This document shows, piece by piece, positions 15,995 through 25,439 of a stretch of 64,000 nt of DNA (its first letter is position 1; every line of letters begins with the position of its first letter). Location: NCBI GenBank assembly GCA_963716925.1, contig CAVQUX010000018.1, forward strand, positions 62,001 to 126,000, given 5' to 3'. The position numbers were made by a program, and so were the translations under genes. The DNA comes from DAISKN01 sp963716925. GTDB lineage: Bacteria > Acidobacteriota > Vicinamibacteria > Marinacidobacterales > SMYC01. Below the pieces are notes generated by a model, which worked only from the letters and a program-made list of their open reading frames with translations, had not been told where the DNA came from and ran no database searches.

Positions 15995-16335
15995 GCGAGC
16001 TTCGGCAGGGGAAGCTCCTCCGGATCTTCATCGGCGAGCAGGACCGGCGCGATCACATGCCGCTCTACGAATGGATCGTCCGCAGGGCGCGCGCGCGAGG
16101 ACTCGCGGGCGCGACGGTCTTGAGGGGCGTCGAAGGGTTCGGCGCGAAGAGCATCCTTCACAAGGCGAACCTCCTCGATCTCTCGGCGGATCTTCCGATC
16201 GTCATCGAGATCGTCGACACGGAAGAGGCCGTCGAGTCGTTCCTGGTGGAAATCGACGATGCCATCCAGGAGGGTCTGGCGACCGTGGAAAGGGTCGAAG
16301 TGCGGTTCCGCCGGGGAGGCAACAGGCGTCAGTAG
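15991..16335 (+). CDS. DUF190 protein, CrcB partner
   Basis: A protein of 114 residues starting at ATG 15991 inside the crcB stop. The DUF190 pattern is clear: KLLRIFIGEQDR, LYEWIVRRARARGLAGATVL, GVEGFG and DLPIVIEIVDTEEAVESFL. The fold is PII/CutA-like (ferredoxin-type). Families of this type are often fused to or encoded with CrcB, so a regulatory or accessory role in fluoride export is likely but unproven. Confidence 0.85.
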   Translation: MSELRQGKLLRIFIGEQDRRDHMPLYEWIVRRARARGLAGATVLRGVEGFGAKSILHKANLLDLSADLPIVIEIVDTEEAVESFLVEIDDAIQEGLATVERVEVRFRRGGNRRQ

Positions 16336-16397
16336 CCCTCGCACCTTCACCGACCTCTTATAATATTGGAAAGAGCGGTCGGGTTCCCCGGATGACT

Positions 16398-16415
16398 GGT
16401 TTTTGTCGAAAAACC
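16398..16415. promoter_or_regulatory. 18-bp dyad upstream of the PEP-CTERM gene
   Basis: GGTTTTT and AAAAACC flank GTCG, a perfect 7-bp inverted repeat about 160 bp before the sigma-54 promoter. The position suits an enhancer-binding protein site. The 16336-16574 gap is otherwise unusually AT-rich for this genome, holds no gene, and has an isolated TATAAT at 16359. Confidence 0.35.
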
Positions 16416-16574
16416 TTACAACCCCTCTCGTTTGCCTAAGTTACTGTGTCCTTGAATCTTCAACCGTCCACTCTTTCCGGGGACAGGCTACTCGTCGGGA
16501 CCGCTTACACCGCCGAGACGCTCCGGACCAGGGTTCTCCCTCGAAATCGCTTTAACTCAGCAACTTAGCAGGTG

Positions 16575-16590
16575 TGGCGTGAGCTTTGCT
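16575..16590 (+). promoter_or_regulatory. sigma-54 (-24/-12) promoter of PEP-CTERM gene
   Basis: The 16-mer TGGCGTGAGCTTTGCT matches TGGCACGN4TTGCW at all but two positions, with GG (16576) and GC (16588) exactly 10 bp apart. Transcription would start near 16601, which is downstream of the GTG at 16579 and so supports the start at 16666. Confidence 0.65.
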
Positions 16591-16665
16591 TCACAGCCGA
16601 ACGGGGGAACATTCGAGAGATTCATCAACCTGCGGCTTCAAGGTCGCAAAACGAGGAAGACGAAG

Positions 16666-17277
16666 TTGAAGATAAGACGGTCGATTTCGAGGGGTCTTTT
16701 GGCGGGGGCGATCGTATTCGGCGTCTGCGCGGCGTCGCAGGCGTCGCTGATCACGATCGATTTCGGACCTTTGGCGGGCGCGAACGAAGATCCGTACACC
16801 GGTCATGTCGAGGACGGATTCACGGTCACGCCGGTTCAGGGCGAATGGTTCGAAGGCCATCAGTTCGGCAATCCGGAGCCCTCCATCTTTGCTGGTCCCA
16901 TTTTCTTTCCGGTGCAGAGCGCCATTCAGGTCACGGGCGGGCAATTCTCCTTCCAGAGCGTGGATCTTTCGAGCAACTCCCGGCCGGACTCGCCGTTCCT
17001 GATCGAGGGGTTTCTCAACAACGTGCTGGTGCTTTCCCAGGCGGGAACGATTGACGACATCAACACCTTCAACCTGATCGCGAGCGCGAACCCCGCAACG
17101 GTACTGGATCGCCTGAGAATTCAGATAACTCCGGCGGATCTGGAGACCACGTCCATGAACATCGATAACATCGTGCTCAACGTCGGGAATGGCACGGCTC
17201 CCGAGCCATCGGGGATCGCACTCCTGGGATTGGGCCTGGCGTTTCTGGCGCGCATCCGTCGCCGAAGCAACGCGTAG
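16666..17277 (+). CDS. PEP-CTERM sorting domain protein
   Basis: A protein of 203 residues from TTG 16666, with AGGA 8 nt upstream; the GTG at 16579 lies before the predicted sigma-54 start site. A signal peptide (SRGLLAGAIVFGVCAASQAS) leads to an all-beta mature domain and the C-terminal sorting signal APEPSGIALLGLGLAFLARI followed by RRRSNA. Such tails are cut by exosortase (XrtA/EpsH type), and the proteins end up on the surface or in the matrix with exopolysaccharide. No exosortase is in this window. Function of the beta domain unknown. Confidence 0.85.
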   Translation: MKIRRSISRGLLAGAIVFGVCAASQASLITIDFGPLAGANEDPYTGHVEDGFTVTPVQGEWFEGHQFGNPEPSIFAGPIFFPVQSAIQVTGGQFSFQSVDLSSNSRPDSPFLIEGFLNNVLVLSQAGTIDDINTFNLIASANPATVLDRLRIQITPADLETTSMNIDNIVLNVGNGTAPEPSGIALLGLGLAFLARIRRRSNA

Positions 17278-17296
17278 AAAAGCATCGGGGTCGAGA

Positions 17297-17323
17297 GCCG
17301 TCCCGGCGAAAGACCGGGGCGGC
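17297..17323 (+). terminator. intrinsic-terminator-like hairpin after the PEP-CTERM gene
   Basis: GCCGTCCCGG (17297-17306) pairs with CCGGGGCGGC (17314-17323) over 10 bp with one G-T pair and a CGAAAGA loop. The following tract is only moderately T-rich (CTCCCCTTGTTCT). Confidence 0.5.
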
Positions 17324-17342
17324 CTCCCCTTGTTCTGAAAGC

Positions 17343-18695
17343 TCACCGCGGAAGCGTCAAGACCGCGCGGAGTCCCGGATGGTTGTCCTCGAGCCTTAGC
17401 TCTCCTCCGTGGCGCGCGGCGACAGCCGAAACCAGGCTCAGGCCGAGCCCCGCCCCCGGTGTCGTGCGGCTTTCGTCCAGGCGGTAGAACCGCTCGCGCA
17501 CCTTATCCCGCTCTTCCAGGGGAATCCCCGGGCCGTCGTCGGCGACGACGATCTCGGCGCCGCCGTCCCCGGAGGCGAGCGAGATCTCGATCCGTCCCCC
17601 TCCCGGTGTGTGCTTGATGGCGTTGTCGACGAGGTTCGCGACCGCCTGGAAGAGCATGTCGCGATCCCCCGGGACCACGACCGAAGGGGCATTGTGGAGC
17701 GAGAGCCGCGAGCCCTTCTCTTCGATCAGGGGGCGGTAGAGCTCGGCCACGTCGTCGACGAGCGACGTGAGGTCGACTTCGGCGAAAGCGGCTCGACCGC
17801 GCTCTCCCGACTCGATGCGCGCGATCCGCAGCACCGCGCCGAACATCGCGAGCAACCGGTCGGCTTCTTCGATGGCGTCTCCGATCTCCTCTTCCCCGGA
17901 TCGACCCCGTCGCAGCCGTTCGAGCCGCGTCTTCAGGCGGGCGAGGGGCGTGCGGAGATCATGGGCGATGCTGTCCGAGACCCGGCGAACCCCCTCGACG
18001 AGGTTGGAGAGCTCGCCGAGCATGCGGTTGAGCTTTTCCGCGAGATCCTCGATGTCGTCGGAAGTCCCCTCGAGGGGAATCCTCCGTGAGAGGTCGCCCG
18101 CCATGACCTCACCGATGACCTCGTCGATCTTGGCGATGCGCCGGATGCGGCTCCGGCTCACCACGACCGCCCCCAAGAGCGCGAGCGCCAGGATGAGGGC
18201 GAGGCCCCAGGCCATGGTCCGGAGGAGGAGGGACCGCACCGACTCGAGCTCCTCGAGATCGCGGCCCACGAGAAGCTGAAAGCCGCCCCGAAGCACGAAC
18301 GGCTTCGCGCGCGCGCGGTGCGGGGCCTCGCCCGGTCCGGCGACGAGCTCGAAGTCTAGAAACCCGCTCTCGTCGGGCTCGACCGGTGGCCAGCGATTCA
18401 GGTTCCCGACGATGGGGGCACCCGCGGCATCGGTGAGAAGGTAGATCGAAGAGCCCTGGGGCCTGCGGTCGAGCCGCTCGCGAATCGAGGCGGTGAGCCC
18501 GTTGAGCCCGCCCAGGCGATAGCGCTCGGCGAGCCCCACGATCTCCGCTTCGATGGTCTCGTCCGCCTGCCGGACCATGTAGCTGGCCGCAAGCCAGTAA
18601 ACGAACGCCAGGAGCAGGATCGCGGAGACGGCGAAGAGAGCGACGTAGCCGATGGCGAGCCGGAACGCGGAGCTGCGAAGGATCTTCGGGCTCAC
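17343..18695 (-). CDS. sensor histidine kinase (CusS/QseC-like)
   Basis: A protein of 450 residues. A membrane helix at about 10-35, a periplasmic sensor to about 155, a second helix at about 160-182, HAMP, then HisKA with H-box SIAHDLRTPLARL, and HATPase with NLVDNAIKHTP, VADDGPGIP and GAGLGLSLV. GTG 18695 overlaps the stop of the prolyl oligopeptidase gene (GTGA), so it is co-transcribed with it and not with a response regulator. The only OmpR-type regulator in the window is at 51382, itself without a kinase; the two could be partners. Confidence 0.88.
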   Translation of the reverse strand: MSPKILRSSAFRLAIGYVALFAVSAILLLAFVYWLAASYMVRQADETIEAEIVGLAERYRLGGLNGLTASIRERLDRRPQGSSIYLLTDAAGAPIVGNLNRWPPVEPDESGFLDFELVAGPGEAPHRARAKPFVLRGGFQLLVGRDLEELESVRSLLLRTMAWGLALILALALLGAVVVSRSRIRRIAKIDEVIGEVMAGDLSRRIPLEGTSDDIEDLAEKLNRMLGELSNLVEGVRRVSDSIAHDLRTPLARLKTRLERLRRGRSGEEEIGDAIEEADRLLAMFGAVLRIARIESGERGRAAFAEVDLTSLVDDVAELYRPLIEEKGSRLSLHNAPSVVVPGDRDMLFQAVANLVDNAIKHTPGGGRIEISLASGDGGAEIVVADDGPGIPLEERDKVRERFYRLDESRTTPGAGLGLSLVSAVAARHGGELRLEDNHPGLRAVLTLPR

Positions 18696-20799
18696 GGTTC
18701 GGGAGCGTCGGGCGAGAGCTCGCCGAGGAGGAACGCGAGCTCCATCGCCATGTCCTCGATGGTCCGCGAGACCGGCATCCCGTAGTTGGCCGCGTGACCC
18801 GCCTTCGGGTGATAGCGCAGGAGGACGGGAAGTCCGGAGCTCGTCGCCGCCTGGAGGCGCGCCGTCATCTTGCGCGCCTGGAGCGGAGAGACGCGGGTGT
18901 CCTTGTCGCCCGAGGTCAGCAGCACCGCGGGGTACGCCGTCTGGTCCCGCACCGCCTGGTAGGGCGAGTACTTTCTCAGAAACTCGAGCTCCGCGGGCTT
19001 CGAAGCATCGCCATACTCGAGCAGAGCGGGGAGGTTGTTGGTCTCGGTGAAACTGTAGAACCGGACCATGTCGAGGTCGGGAAAACCGCAGACCACCGCG
19101 CGAAAGAGCTCGGGATGCTGCGTGAAGGCACTCGCGACGAGAAGGCCTCCGTTGCTCACGCCGCGGATGGCGAGCTTCTCCGGCCGGGTGTAGCCTTTCT
19201 CGATCAGGAACTCGGCGGCCGCGAGAAAATCGTCGAAGACGTTCTGCTTGTTCCCGAGCATTCCCGCGCGATGCCAGGTCTCTCCGTACTCGCTTCCACC
19301 CCTCAGGTTCGCGAGGGCGTAGAGGCCGCCCTCTTCCACCCAGGCCGCGGCCATGGGGTCGAAGCGCGGAGTCTGCGCCGCGTTGAAACCGCCGTAGCCG
19401 AAGAGGAGCGTCGGGTTCTCGCCGTTCGTCTCGGTTCCGCGGCGGTGAAAGAGATACATCGGGATCTCGGTCCCGTCCTTCGACGGATATCGAACCTGCC
19501 GGACCACGACACTCCCGGGGTCCACGTTCCAGGCGTGCTCGTCCCAGGGAGTCCTCTCGCCCGTCTTCAGGTCGAGGAGGTAAGTCGAGGGGGGAGCGTG
19601 AAGGATGTCAGCGTGAGAAACGCGCGCCCCGGTACCGAGCCGCGGAGCTCGGCCGTGTGGTGCTCCGGCACGGGGATTTCGCCCGCCGGAGCTCCGTCGA
19701 GCTCGCGGACCGCGATCCGCGTCGTCCCGTGATGGAGGTAGCTCGCGTAGATCTTCCCGTCGAGCACGGCGAAGGCGGCGAGGACGTCCGTGCTCTCGGG
19801 AACGATTTCCTTCCAGCGGTCGGGATCCGGATCCTTCGGATCGATTCGGACGATGCGGTTGTTGGGAGCGCCGAAGTTCGTTCGCGCGTAGAGTCCGTCC
19901 TCGTGAAGCTGAGGGTAGAAACGGGCCTCGGCGCCGACCACGATCGGAGCCGCTTCCTTGCCGGGCTCCTTGTAATAGAGATCGCTGCTCGCCCAGCCGT
20001 GGTTCACGACGAACACCAGGGTCTTGCCGTCCGAAAGCTCGAGGGTCTCGAGAAAGCTGGTGGGCTCGATGCCGTCGCCGAAGATCTCTTCGTCCTCCTC
20101 GACGGGCGATCCGACGCGGTGGAAGCGGACCCGAGGGCCCACCTGCCGCGAACGGTGAGTATAGTAGAAACCTTCGCCGCTCTTCGCGAAAGACACCGAG
20201 GAGTAGAGCGCCCTGGGGAGCCGGTCCGCCAGATCGGCTCCCGCCTCGAGGTCGCGAAGCCTCACCTCGATCTCGTCCTCCCCTCCGTCGCGAAGGCTGT
20301 AGAGGAGGTGCTTCCCGTCGGGGGAGAGCGAGAGGATGTCGACCCGGGTCGTATGGTCGGGGCTCAGGGGATGAGGGTCGAGAACGACCTCGTAGGTGGC
20401 GGCGGGGTCGATCGGCGGTACTTCCCCTTCGGGGGGCGCGGGCCGGCGGTAGACGACGGGAAGCTCGTCCGAGGTCCGCCTCAACGTGAAATACTCGAAC
20501 TCCCCGCTCTTCCGCGGGAAGCCGACTTCGGGCTGGCGCAGGATCTCTCCGAGCCGCGAACGAAGCCGCGCCCTCCGCTCCGATTCGCCCACGATCCTCT
20601 CGGCGTAGGCGTTCTGGGCCTCGATCCACTGCCGGGTCTCGGGGCTCTCCTGGTCCTCGAGCCATCGATAGGAGTCGACGAGCTCGACGCCGTGGAGCGT
20701 CTCTCGGACCTCGACCCGTTTCGACTGGGGAGGGGCGGGTCGGGGCGAGGAGCAGGAGACGGCGAAAAGGGCCCCAAGCGAAAGCACCCGCGTCTTCAT
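18692..20799 (-). CDS. prolyl oligopeptidase (S9A), lipoprotein, interrupted by a frameshift
   Basis: The N-terminal half starts at ATG 20799 with a lipobox-type signal (LGALFAVSCSS), followed by the S9A beta-propeller (YRWLEDQESPETRQWIEAQN to about residue 395). The frame changes at the G6 run at 19589-19594; adding one base restores TLPPSTYLLDL and leads into the peptidase domain with GVSNGGLL (Ser), SGDKDTRV (Asp) and KAGHAAN (His). The repaired length is about 702 residues, the family norm. It cleaves short peptides after proline, here outside the cytoplasm. All catalytic residues are intact, so an assembly error is favoured. Confidence 0.85.
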
Positions 20800-20852
20800 T
20801 CGAGCGACCTCCCTTCGAGATCGCCCATCCTAGATCGAACGGGAGCTCGACG

Positions 20853-21284
20853 TCAGTTGTTCAGAGCGCCCTGGGAGATCCAGCTGCGGATGTTCGTGAG
20901 GTCGATGCTGTCGAGGGCCGCGCCGGTCTGCGGCATGCGGTCGCCGACGGACTGGCGGCCTTCGAGCTTCCTCACCAGGTAGCTTCCCTCCGGGTCGCCG
21001 GGATCGACCCGAAGGATGGGCTCGCTCGTTGCGAGAACGGAAACGAGCTCGCGATAGGATGCCCCGCTCCGGAGGTCGAGACCCGCCATCTGCGCGGTGC
21101 CGTGGCACGAGGCGCTGGTGCACGAGCGACGGTCGAAGATCTCCTGGATGGTCGACGAGAACGAAGGACTCGCTTGCACGCTGCGGGTGTCGGTTGTCGA
21201 GCCCGAGCTCGAAGTGGGGCTGTCGCTCGCGCAGGAGGTGAGCGAAAGCGCCGCCAGGAGGGAGAACGCCATGTATTTTCGCAT
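20853..21284 (-). CDS. lipoprotein with a CX4CH haem-like motif
   Basis: A protein of 143 residues. The signal peptide ends with the lipobox LTSC. After a Ser/Thr-rich linker comes IQEIFDRRSCTSASCHG, GLDLRSGASYRELV, DPGDPEGSYLVRKLEG and MPQTG, the layout of planctomycete-type cytochrome c domains, in which IFxxxCxxCH-like sites and a distal Met bind haem. Here the cysteines are four residues apart rather than two, so haem attachment is doubtful. It lies 7 bp downstream of the intradiol dioxygenase gene, in an operon with it. Confidence 0.65.
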   Translation of the reverse strand: MRKYMAFSLLAALSLTSCASDSPTSSSGSTTDTRSVQASPSFSSTIQEIFDRRSCTSASCHGTAQMAGLDLRSGASYRELVSVLATSEPILRVDPGDPEGSYLVRKLEGRQSVGDRMPQTGAALDSIDLTNIRSWISQGALNN

Positions 21285-21291
21285 GAGAACC

Positions 21292-21987
21292 TCAGGCGGC
21301 TACGCCGATGACGAGAGAGGCCGCGTAGCCGCCGCCGTCGGCCGCGACCTCGAGAACGGTCGAAGAGGTGAAGATCGAATCCGTGGAGTTCCGCGTGTCT
21401 CGGGCGCCCGAGTCGCGATAGGGGCTCGTCGCCAGGACCGCGTCGTTCACCGATTCGGGAAAGAACAGCTGCGAGGTGACCGCGGTCCGCTCGTCGAGGT
21501 GAATCTTGAAGTGGATGTGAACCGTCCGGCCGCGGTAGAAGCCGGGGTAAATCGTGTCGAACTCCGCCCGTCCGTCGGCATTGGTCACCTGGATCCCGCG
21601 GAGGAATCGTTCCCCCGAGGTGCCTTCGCTTCCGTACCCGGAGTAAAGCCCGATGGCATCGCAGTGCCAGATGTCGACGACGGCGTCGCGGATAGGGCTG
21701 CAGGAGCTCGCGTTCACCACGTCGAGCCCGAGAAGGAGCGGCGTTCCCGGACGTCCCTCGGTGATGTCCCTGCGAATCTGTCCGGCGTCGAAATAGAACG
21801 GGCCCTCGGTCAGCGCCGGGGTGAGAACGCAGGCCGAGCTCGAGGTGGTGGTGCCGCTCGTCGTGCCCGCCGAGTCCGAGGGCGACGTCGCGGTTCCGTC
21901 GCCGCACCGGGAGCCCGCGAGAAGCGCGACGCCGGCGAAGCCGATTTTGCCGATGGCATTGCGTCGTCCGATTCGGGTCTTGCTCAT
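21292..21987 (-). CDS. intradiol ring-cleavage dioxygenase-like protein, exported
   Basis: A protein of 231 residues. The N-terminus RRNAIGKIGFAGVALLAGSRC looks like a Tat-type or lipoprotein signal. The dioxygenase core reads LTEGPFYFD, VVDIWHCDAIGLYSGY (first Tyr ligand) and YPGFYRGRTVHIHFKI (second Tyr and two His), the four non-haem Fe(III) ligands. Classical members cleave catechols or protocatechuate; exported versions like this are common and poorly understood, so the substrate is open. No aromatic pathway genes are nearby. Confidence 0.82.
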   Translation of the reverse strand: MSKTRIGRRNAIGKIGFAGVALLAGSRCGDGTATSPSDSAGTTSGTTTSSSACVLTPALTEGPFYFDAGQIRRDITEGRPGTPLLLGLDVVNASSCSPIRDAVVDIWHCDAIGLYSGYGSEGTSGERFLRGIQVTNADGRAEFDTIYPGFYRGRTVHIHFKIHLDERTAVTSQLFFPESVNDAVLATSPYRDSGARDTRNSTDSIFTSSTVLEVAADGGGYAASLVIGVAA

Positions 21988-22192
21988 GGAGCCATGTTCC
22001 TTCCGGGATTCCGAGGGTGCTGTAAAACCACTGCTAACAAGTTGTAAGGGATGTAATGCGCATCGAGGGGCGCGATTTCGCTCAGCTCTGGGCCAGAAGT
22101 CTCATGAAACCGGGCCAATCCCGAGCCGTCATGTCCTTGGGGGCGAGAGAAAGCCCTGCTCCCGGGTCGATGGGCCTGGCATGGTACGTGAA

Positions 22193-22960
22193 ATGCGAAC
22201 CGGTTGGATGAATCGCCCTCGACTCTTGCTCAGCGCCTGGATGCTGCTATTCCCGTCGATGGCCGCTCCGTTCCAGAAACTTCCCGACGCGGAAGCGGTG
22301 CTCACCCATCTCGACGACCTCTACCGCTCGAAGAGCAGCGTGTCCCGGATCGAGATCCAGGTGGCAGGCCGCCGCACGACTCGAACCCTTCGGATGAAGG
22401 CCTGGACTCGAGGCGAGGAGGAAGTGCTGGTCGTCATCGAAGAACCCCCTCGTGAGGCGGGCACCGCGACCCTTCGAGTTGGCGACAATCTCTGGAACTA
22501 TCTTCCCCGCATCGCCCGAACCATCCGCGTTCCGCCGGCGATGATGCTGGGCTCCTGGATGGGGACGGACTTCACCAACGACGACCTGGTGAAGGAATCC
22601 TCGCTCCGCAAGGATTTCGTCTCTCGGATCGAACGCCGCTCCGAGGACCCCAAGGGCTGGTGGCTCACGCTGGAAGTGAAGCCGGATGTCGTGGGCCGTT
22701 GGGCCAGGATTGAGATCTTGATCTCGGACGACTGGCTTCCCGTCGAGGAGCGCCACTACGACCGGAAAGGACGGCTCGCGCGAACGATGCGCTTCGATGA
22801 GGTGAAGACTCTCGGTGGCCGGCGTATTCCCGCCCACCTGGTTCTCACACCCGAAGACGTCGAAGGCCAGAGCACGGAGCTGCGCTACCTCGAGATGGAG
22901 TTCGACGTCCCCATCGGTGACGACACCTTCAGCCTCTCCAGGCTGGAGCAGACCCGTTAG
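22193..22960 (+). CDS. outer membrane lipoprotein-sorting protein (LolA-like)
   Basis: A protein of 255 residues from ATG 22193 (22208 is a close alternative) with a signal peptide (RLLLSAWMLLFPSMAAP). The family hallmarks are visible: MKAWTRGEEEVLVVIEEPPREAG, LWNYLPRIARTIRVPPAMM, LGSWMGTDFTNDDLVKES. It has the LolA/LppX half-barrel that carries acyl chains across the periplasm. It heads a run of ABC permease, permease, ATPase and barrel genes, which suggests it is the periplasmic carrier of that exporter. The cargo is unknown. Confidence 0.82.
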   Translation: MRTGWMNRPRLLLSAWMLLFPSMAAPFQKLPDAEAVLTHLDDLYRSKSSVSRIEIQVAGRRTTRTLRMKAWTRGEEEVLVVIEEPPREAGTATLRVGDNLWNYLPRIARTIRVPPAMMLGSWMGTDFTNDDLVKESSLRKDFVSRIERRSEDPKGWWLTLEVKPDVVGRWARIEILISDDWLPVEERHYDRKGRLARTMRFDEVKTLGGRRIPAHLVLTPEDVEGQSTELRYLEMEFDVPIGDDTFSLSRLEQTR

Positions 22961-22969
22961 GCCGCTCTC

Positions 22970-24202
22970 ATGGCACTGGGAAGCACTCTTCGGATCGCCT
23001 GGCGAAACCTGTGGCGGAACCGCCGCCGCACCGGCCTCGCCGTCGCCGCCATCGGACTCTCGGTCGCTCTGGTCCTCGCCTACTTCGCGGTCCTCCGCGG
23101 CTATGCCGACTGGATTCTGGAGACGCTCACCGGCCCCATGCTCGGGCACGTCCAGATCCATGCACCGGAGTGGCGAAAGGATCGAGCGATGGATCGCACG
23201 ATCCTGGACGTCTCCTCGATTCTCGAGGGGCTGCGAAGCGACCCCGAGGTGGCGAGCGCCTCGGCCCGAATCTACGCGCCCGCTCTCGCCGCCCTCGCCG
23301 AGGAAGGGTTCGCCGTGGTCGTTCTGGGTGTCGATTGGGTGGCGGAGGCCCAACCGAACCGCCTTCTCTCGGGCTCGTCGACGCCGCGCGGATCCGGCCG
23401 CGCGCTCATGGGAAAGGCGCTCGCCGAGATGATGGGCGTGAAGGCAGGCGACGAGATCGCGCTCGTCGGCCAGGGAGCCGACGGTTCGCTCGCGAACGAG
23501 CTGTTCCGGGTGGAGGGTGTCGTCCAGACGTCCGTCGATTTCGTGAACCGCCAGGGCATCCTCCTCGAGATCGGGGAAGCACAGACCCTCTTCGCGATGC
23601 CCGATGAGGCGCACGAAGTGATGGTCTATGCCCGCGAACCCGCGCGGGCGAAGCTCCTCGCCTCGCGGCTCCAAGCACTCCCGAGTCTTGCGGGAACCGA
23701 AGTCCTCGACTGGCAGACCATTGCCCCCGAGATGTTGAGTCTCATCGAGATCATCGAGGTGGCCGGTGTATTCGCTCTCGTGCTCGTCTTCGTCGCGGCG
23801 GCGGCGGGCGTCGCGAATACGATGCTCATGGCGACTTTCGAGCGCACGCACGAGCTCGGAATGCTCTTGGCCCTCGGGGCCTCGCCCGGCCGCATCGTAC
23901 GCATGATCCTGGCGGAATCCGTCGCGCTCGGCCTCGTAGGAGCGACGGCCGGCGGGGCTCTCGGCATCCTGGTCGTCGCCCTGACCCACGAGAGCGGGCT
24001 CGACTTCGCCGCTCTCACCGGAGGCGGTCCGAGCGAGATTTCCTTCGCCGGCCTCACCTGGTCGTTGCGCTTTTACCCCACGCTGACGCCATGGGACGTG
24101 GGTCGTACGATCCTGGCGGTAGTCGTCACATCGCTCATCGCTTCCGCCTGGCCCGCGTTTCGAGCGGCGCGACTCGAGCCCGCTCGAGCGCTTCGAGAGT
24201 GA
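22970..24202 (+). CDS. ABC transporter permease, LolC/E-FtsX type
   Basis: A protein of 410 residues. One N-terminal helix (RTGLAVAAIGLSVALVLAYFAV), a periplasmic MacB-type domain at about 45-260, then three helices in the FtsX region with VANTMLMATFERTHELGMLLALGASPGRIVRMIL, the conserved coupling segment. It begins 9 bp after the LolA-like gene and ends 1 bp before the second permease. It probably forms a heterodimer with that protein, driven by the ATPase at 25436. Confidence 0.88.
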   Translation: MALGSTLRIAWRNLWRNRRRTGLAVAAIGLSVALVLAYFAVLRGYADWILETLTGPMLGHVQIHAPEWRKDRAMDRTILDVSSILEGLRSDPEVASASARIYAPALAALAEEGFAVVVLGVDWVAEAQPNRLLSGSSTPRGSGRALMGKALAEMMGVKAGDEIALVGQGADGSLANELFRVEGVVQTSVDFVNRQGILLEIGEAQTLFAMPDEAHEVMVYAREPARAKLLASRLQALPSLAGTEVLDWQTIAPEMLSLIEIIEVAGVFALVLVFVAAAAGVANTMLMATFERTHELGMLLALGASPGRIVRMILAESVALGLVGATAGGALGILVVALTHESGLDFAALTGGGPSEISFAGLTWSLRFYPTLTPWDVGRTILAVVVTSLIASAWPAFRAARLEPARALRE

Positions 24203-24203
24203 C

Positions 24204-25439
24204 ATGGCTCTAGTTTCTTCGAAGTACGCGTTCCGGAGCGTCGGGCGAAATTTCCGCCGAACCGCGCTTTCCATCCTCGGAATCGGCATCGGCTGCATGC
24301 TCGCGCTCGTGATCGAGAGCATCAACCGCGGGCGCGACGAGCTCTTCGCGCGAATGGGGGCCCTCAGCGGCGCGGGCCACCTGCGCGTGGTGCCGCAGGG
24401 CTGGCGCCTGAGGCGCGATCCCCGACTGAGGCTCGCCGAAGAATCGACGGACCTCGAGGCCGCACGAACCCTTCCCGGCGTCGAAGCGATAACCGTGCGC
24501 GCGAGGGCCCAGGTGCTCCTCGCCATGGGAACCCACGTCGTCGCTCTCGAAATGGTGGGTGTCGATCCCGAGAACGAGCCCGGCACCAACCGCTTCGTCC
24601 GGAATCTCGAGCGAGGCCGGTACCTCACCCCAGGCGAGCGGGGAGCGGCGGTCGTGGGCCGCGCCGTGGCGGAGCGCCTCCGCGTGGATCTGGACGACGA
24701 GATCCTGGCGACGGCGGTCGGAAAGGACGGCGACATCGAGGCCGCTCTCTATCGCATCGTCGGGATCGTCGCGACGGGGAGCGAGGAAGTCGACGCCGGT
24801 ATCTGCCAGGTATCCCTCGAGGACCTGGGAGCGCTCACCGGACTCGCGAACGCGGCCGAGGTGGCGATCATCCTGAAGGACTGGCGTCAGACGGACGCGG
24901 CCCGCGCACTTCTCGCACCCAAAGTCGCGGCCGGCGACGAGGTCATGACCTGGGGCGAGATCGCGCCGGAGTTCAAGGGACACATGGAGCAGGACAAAGC
25001 CGCCAGCCGCTTCGTCGGCTTTTTCATCATCGTCATCGTCCTGCTCGGAGTGGCGAGCGCCCAGCTCGCCGCGGTGCTCGAGAGGCGCCGCGAGTTCGCC
25101 GTCCTCTCCGCGCTCGGAATGCGGGCTTCCCACATGGTGCGGCTCGTGCTCCAGGAAGGCCTTACTCTCGGCCTTCTCGGCGGTGGTCTCGGTTTCGCCC
25201 TGGGGGCGCCGCTCGTCTGGCATATGGCGCGCGCGGGTCTGGACTTCCGCGAGTACATGGGCGGGAGCTACGCCTTTCAAGGCGTGCTCATCGAGCCCAT
25301 CATCTACGGCGATTTCGGAGTCTGGATGATCCCCTACGTTCTTTTCATCGCCCTCGGCGCAACGCTGGCCGCGAGCCTGTATCCGGCCTGGTTCGCGGCG
25401 AGAACGGATCCCGCCGTCGCCCTGAGGGTCGCACAATGA
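24204..25439 (+). CDS. ABC transporter permease, LolC/E-FtsX type (second subunit)
   Basis: A protein of 411 residues with the same layout as the previous permease: N-terminal helix (RTALSILGIGIGCMLALVIES), periplasmic domain, then three helices with LAAVLERRREFAVLSALGMRASHMVRLVL. Its last four bases overlap the ATPase start (ATGA), showing translational coupling. A heterodimeric LolCE-like arrangement is likely, but with only moderate similarity to true LolE. Confidence 0.88.
   Translation: MALVSSKYAFRSVGRNFRRTALSILGIGIGCMLALVIESINRGRDELFARMGALSGAGHLRVVPQGWRLRRDPRLRLAEESTDLEAARTLPGVEAITVRARAQVLLAMGTHVVALEMVGVDPENEPGTNRFVRNLERGRYLTPGERGAAVVGRAVAERLRVDLDDEILATAVGKDGDIEAALYRIVGIVATGSEEVDAGICQVSLEDLGALTGLANAAEVAIILKDWRQTDAARALLAPKVAAGDEVMTWGEIAPEFKGHMEQDKAASRFVGFFIIVIVLLGVASAQLAAVLERRREFAVLSALGMRASHMVRLVLQEGLTLGLLGGGLGFALGAPLVWHMARAGLDFREYMGGSYAFQGVLIEPIIYGDFGVWMIPYVLFIALGATLAASLYPAWFAARTDPAVALRVAQ

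Noticed and set aside
16591..16665. c-di-GMP riboswitch in the PEP-CTERM leader
   Set aside because: The conserved GEMM core is not present; the leader shows only the sigma-54 start and a ribosome binding site.
19585..19600. Programmed frameshift in the prolyl oligopeptidase gene
   Set aside because: No slippery heptamer with downstream structure typical of programmed shifting, and the same kind of indel occurs in four unrelated genes.
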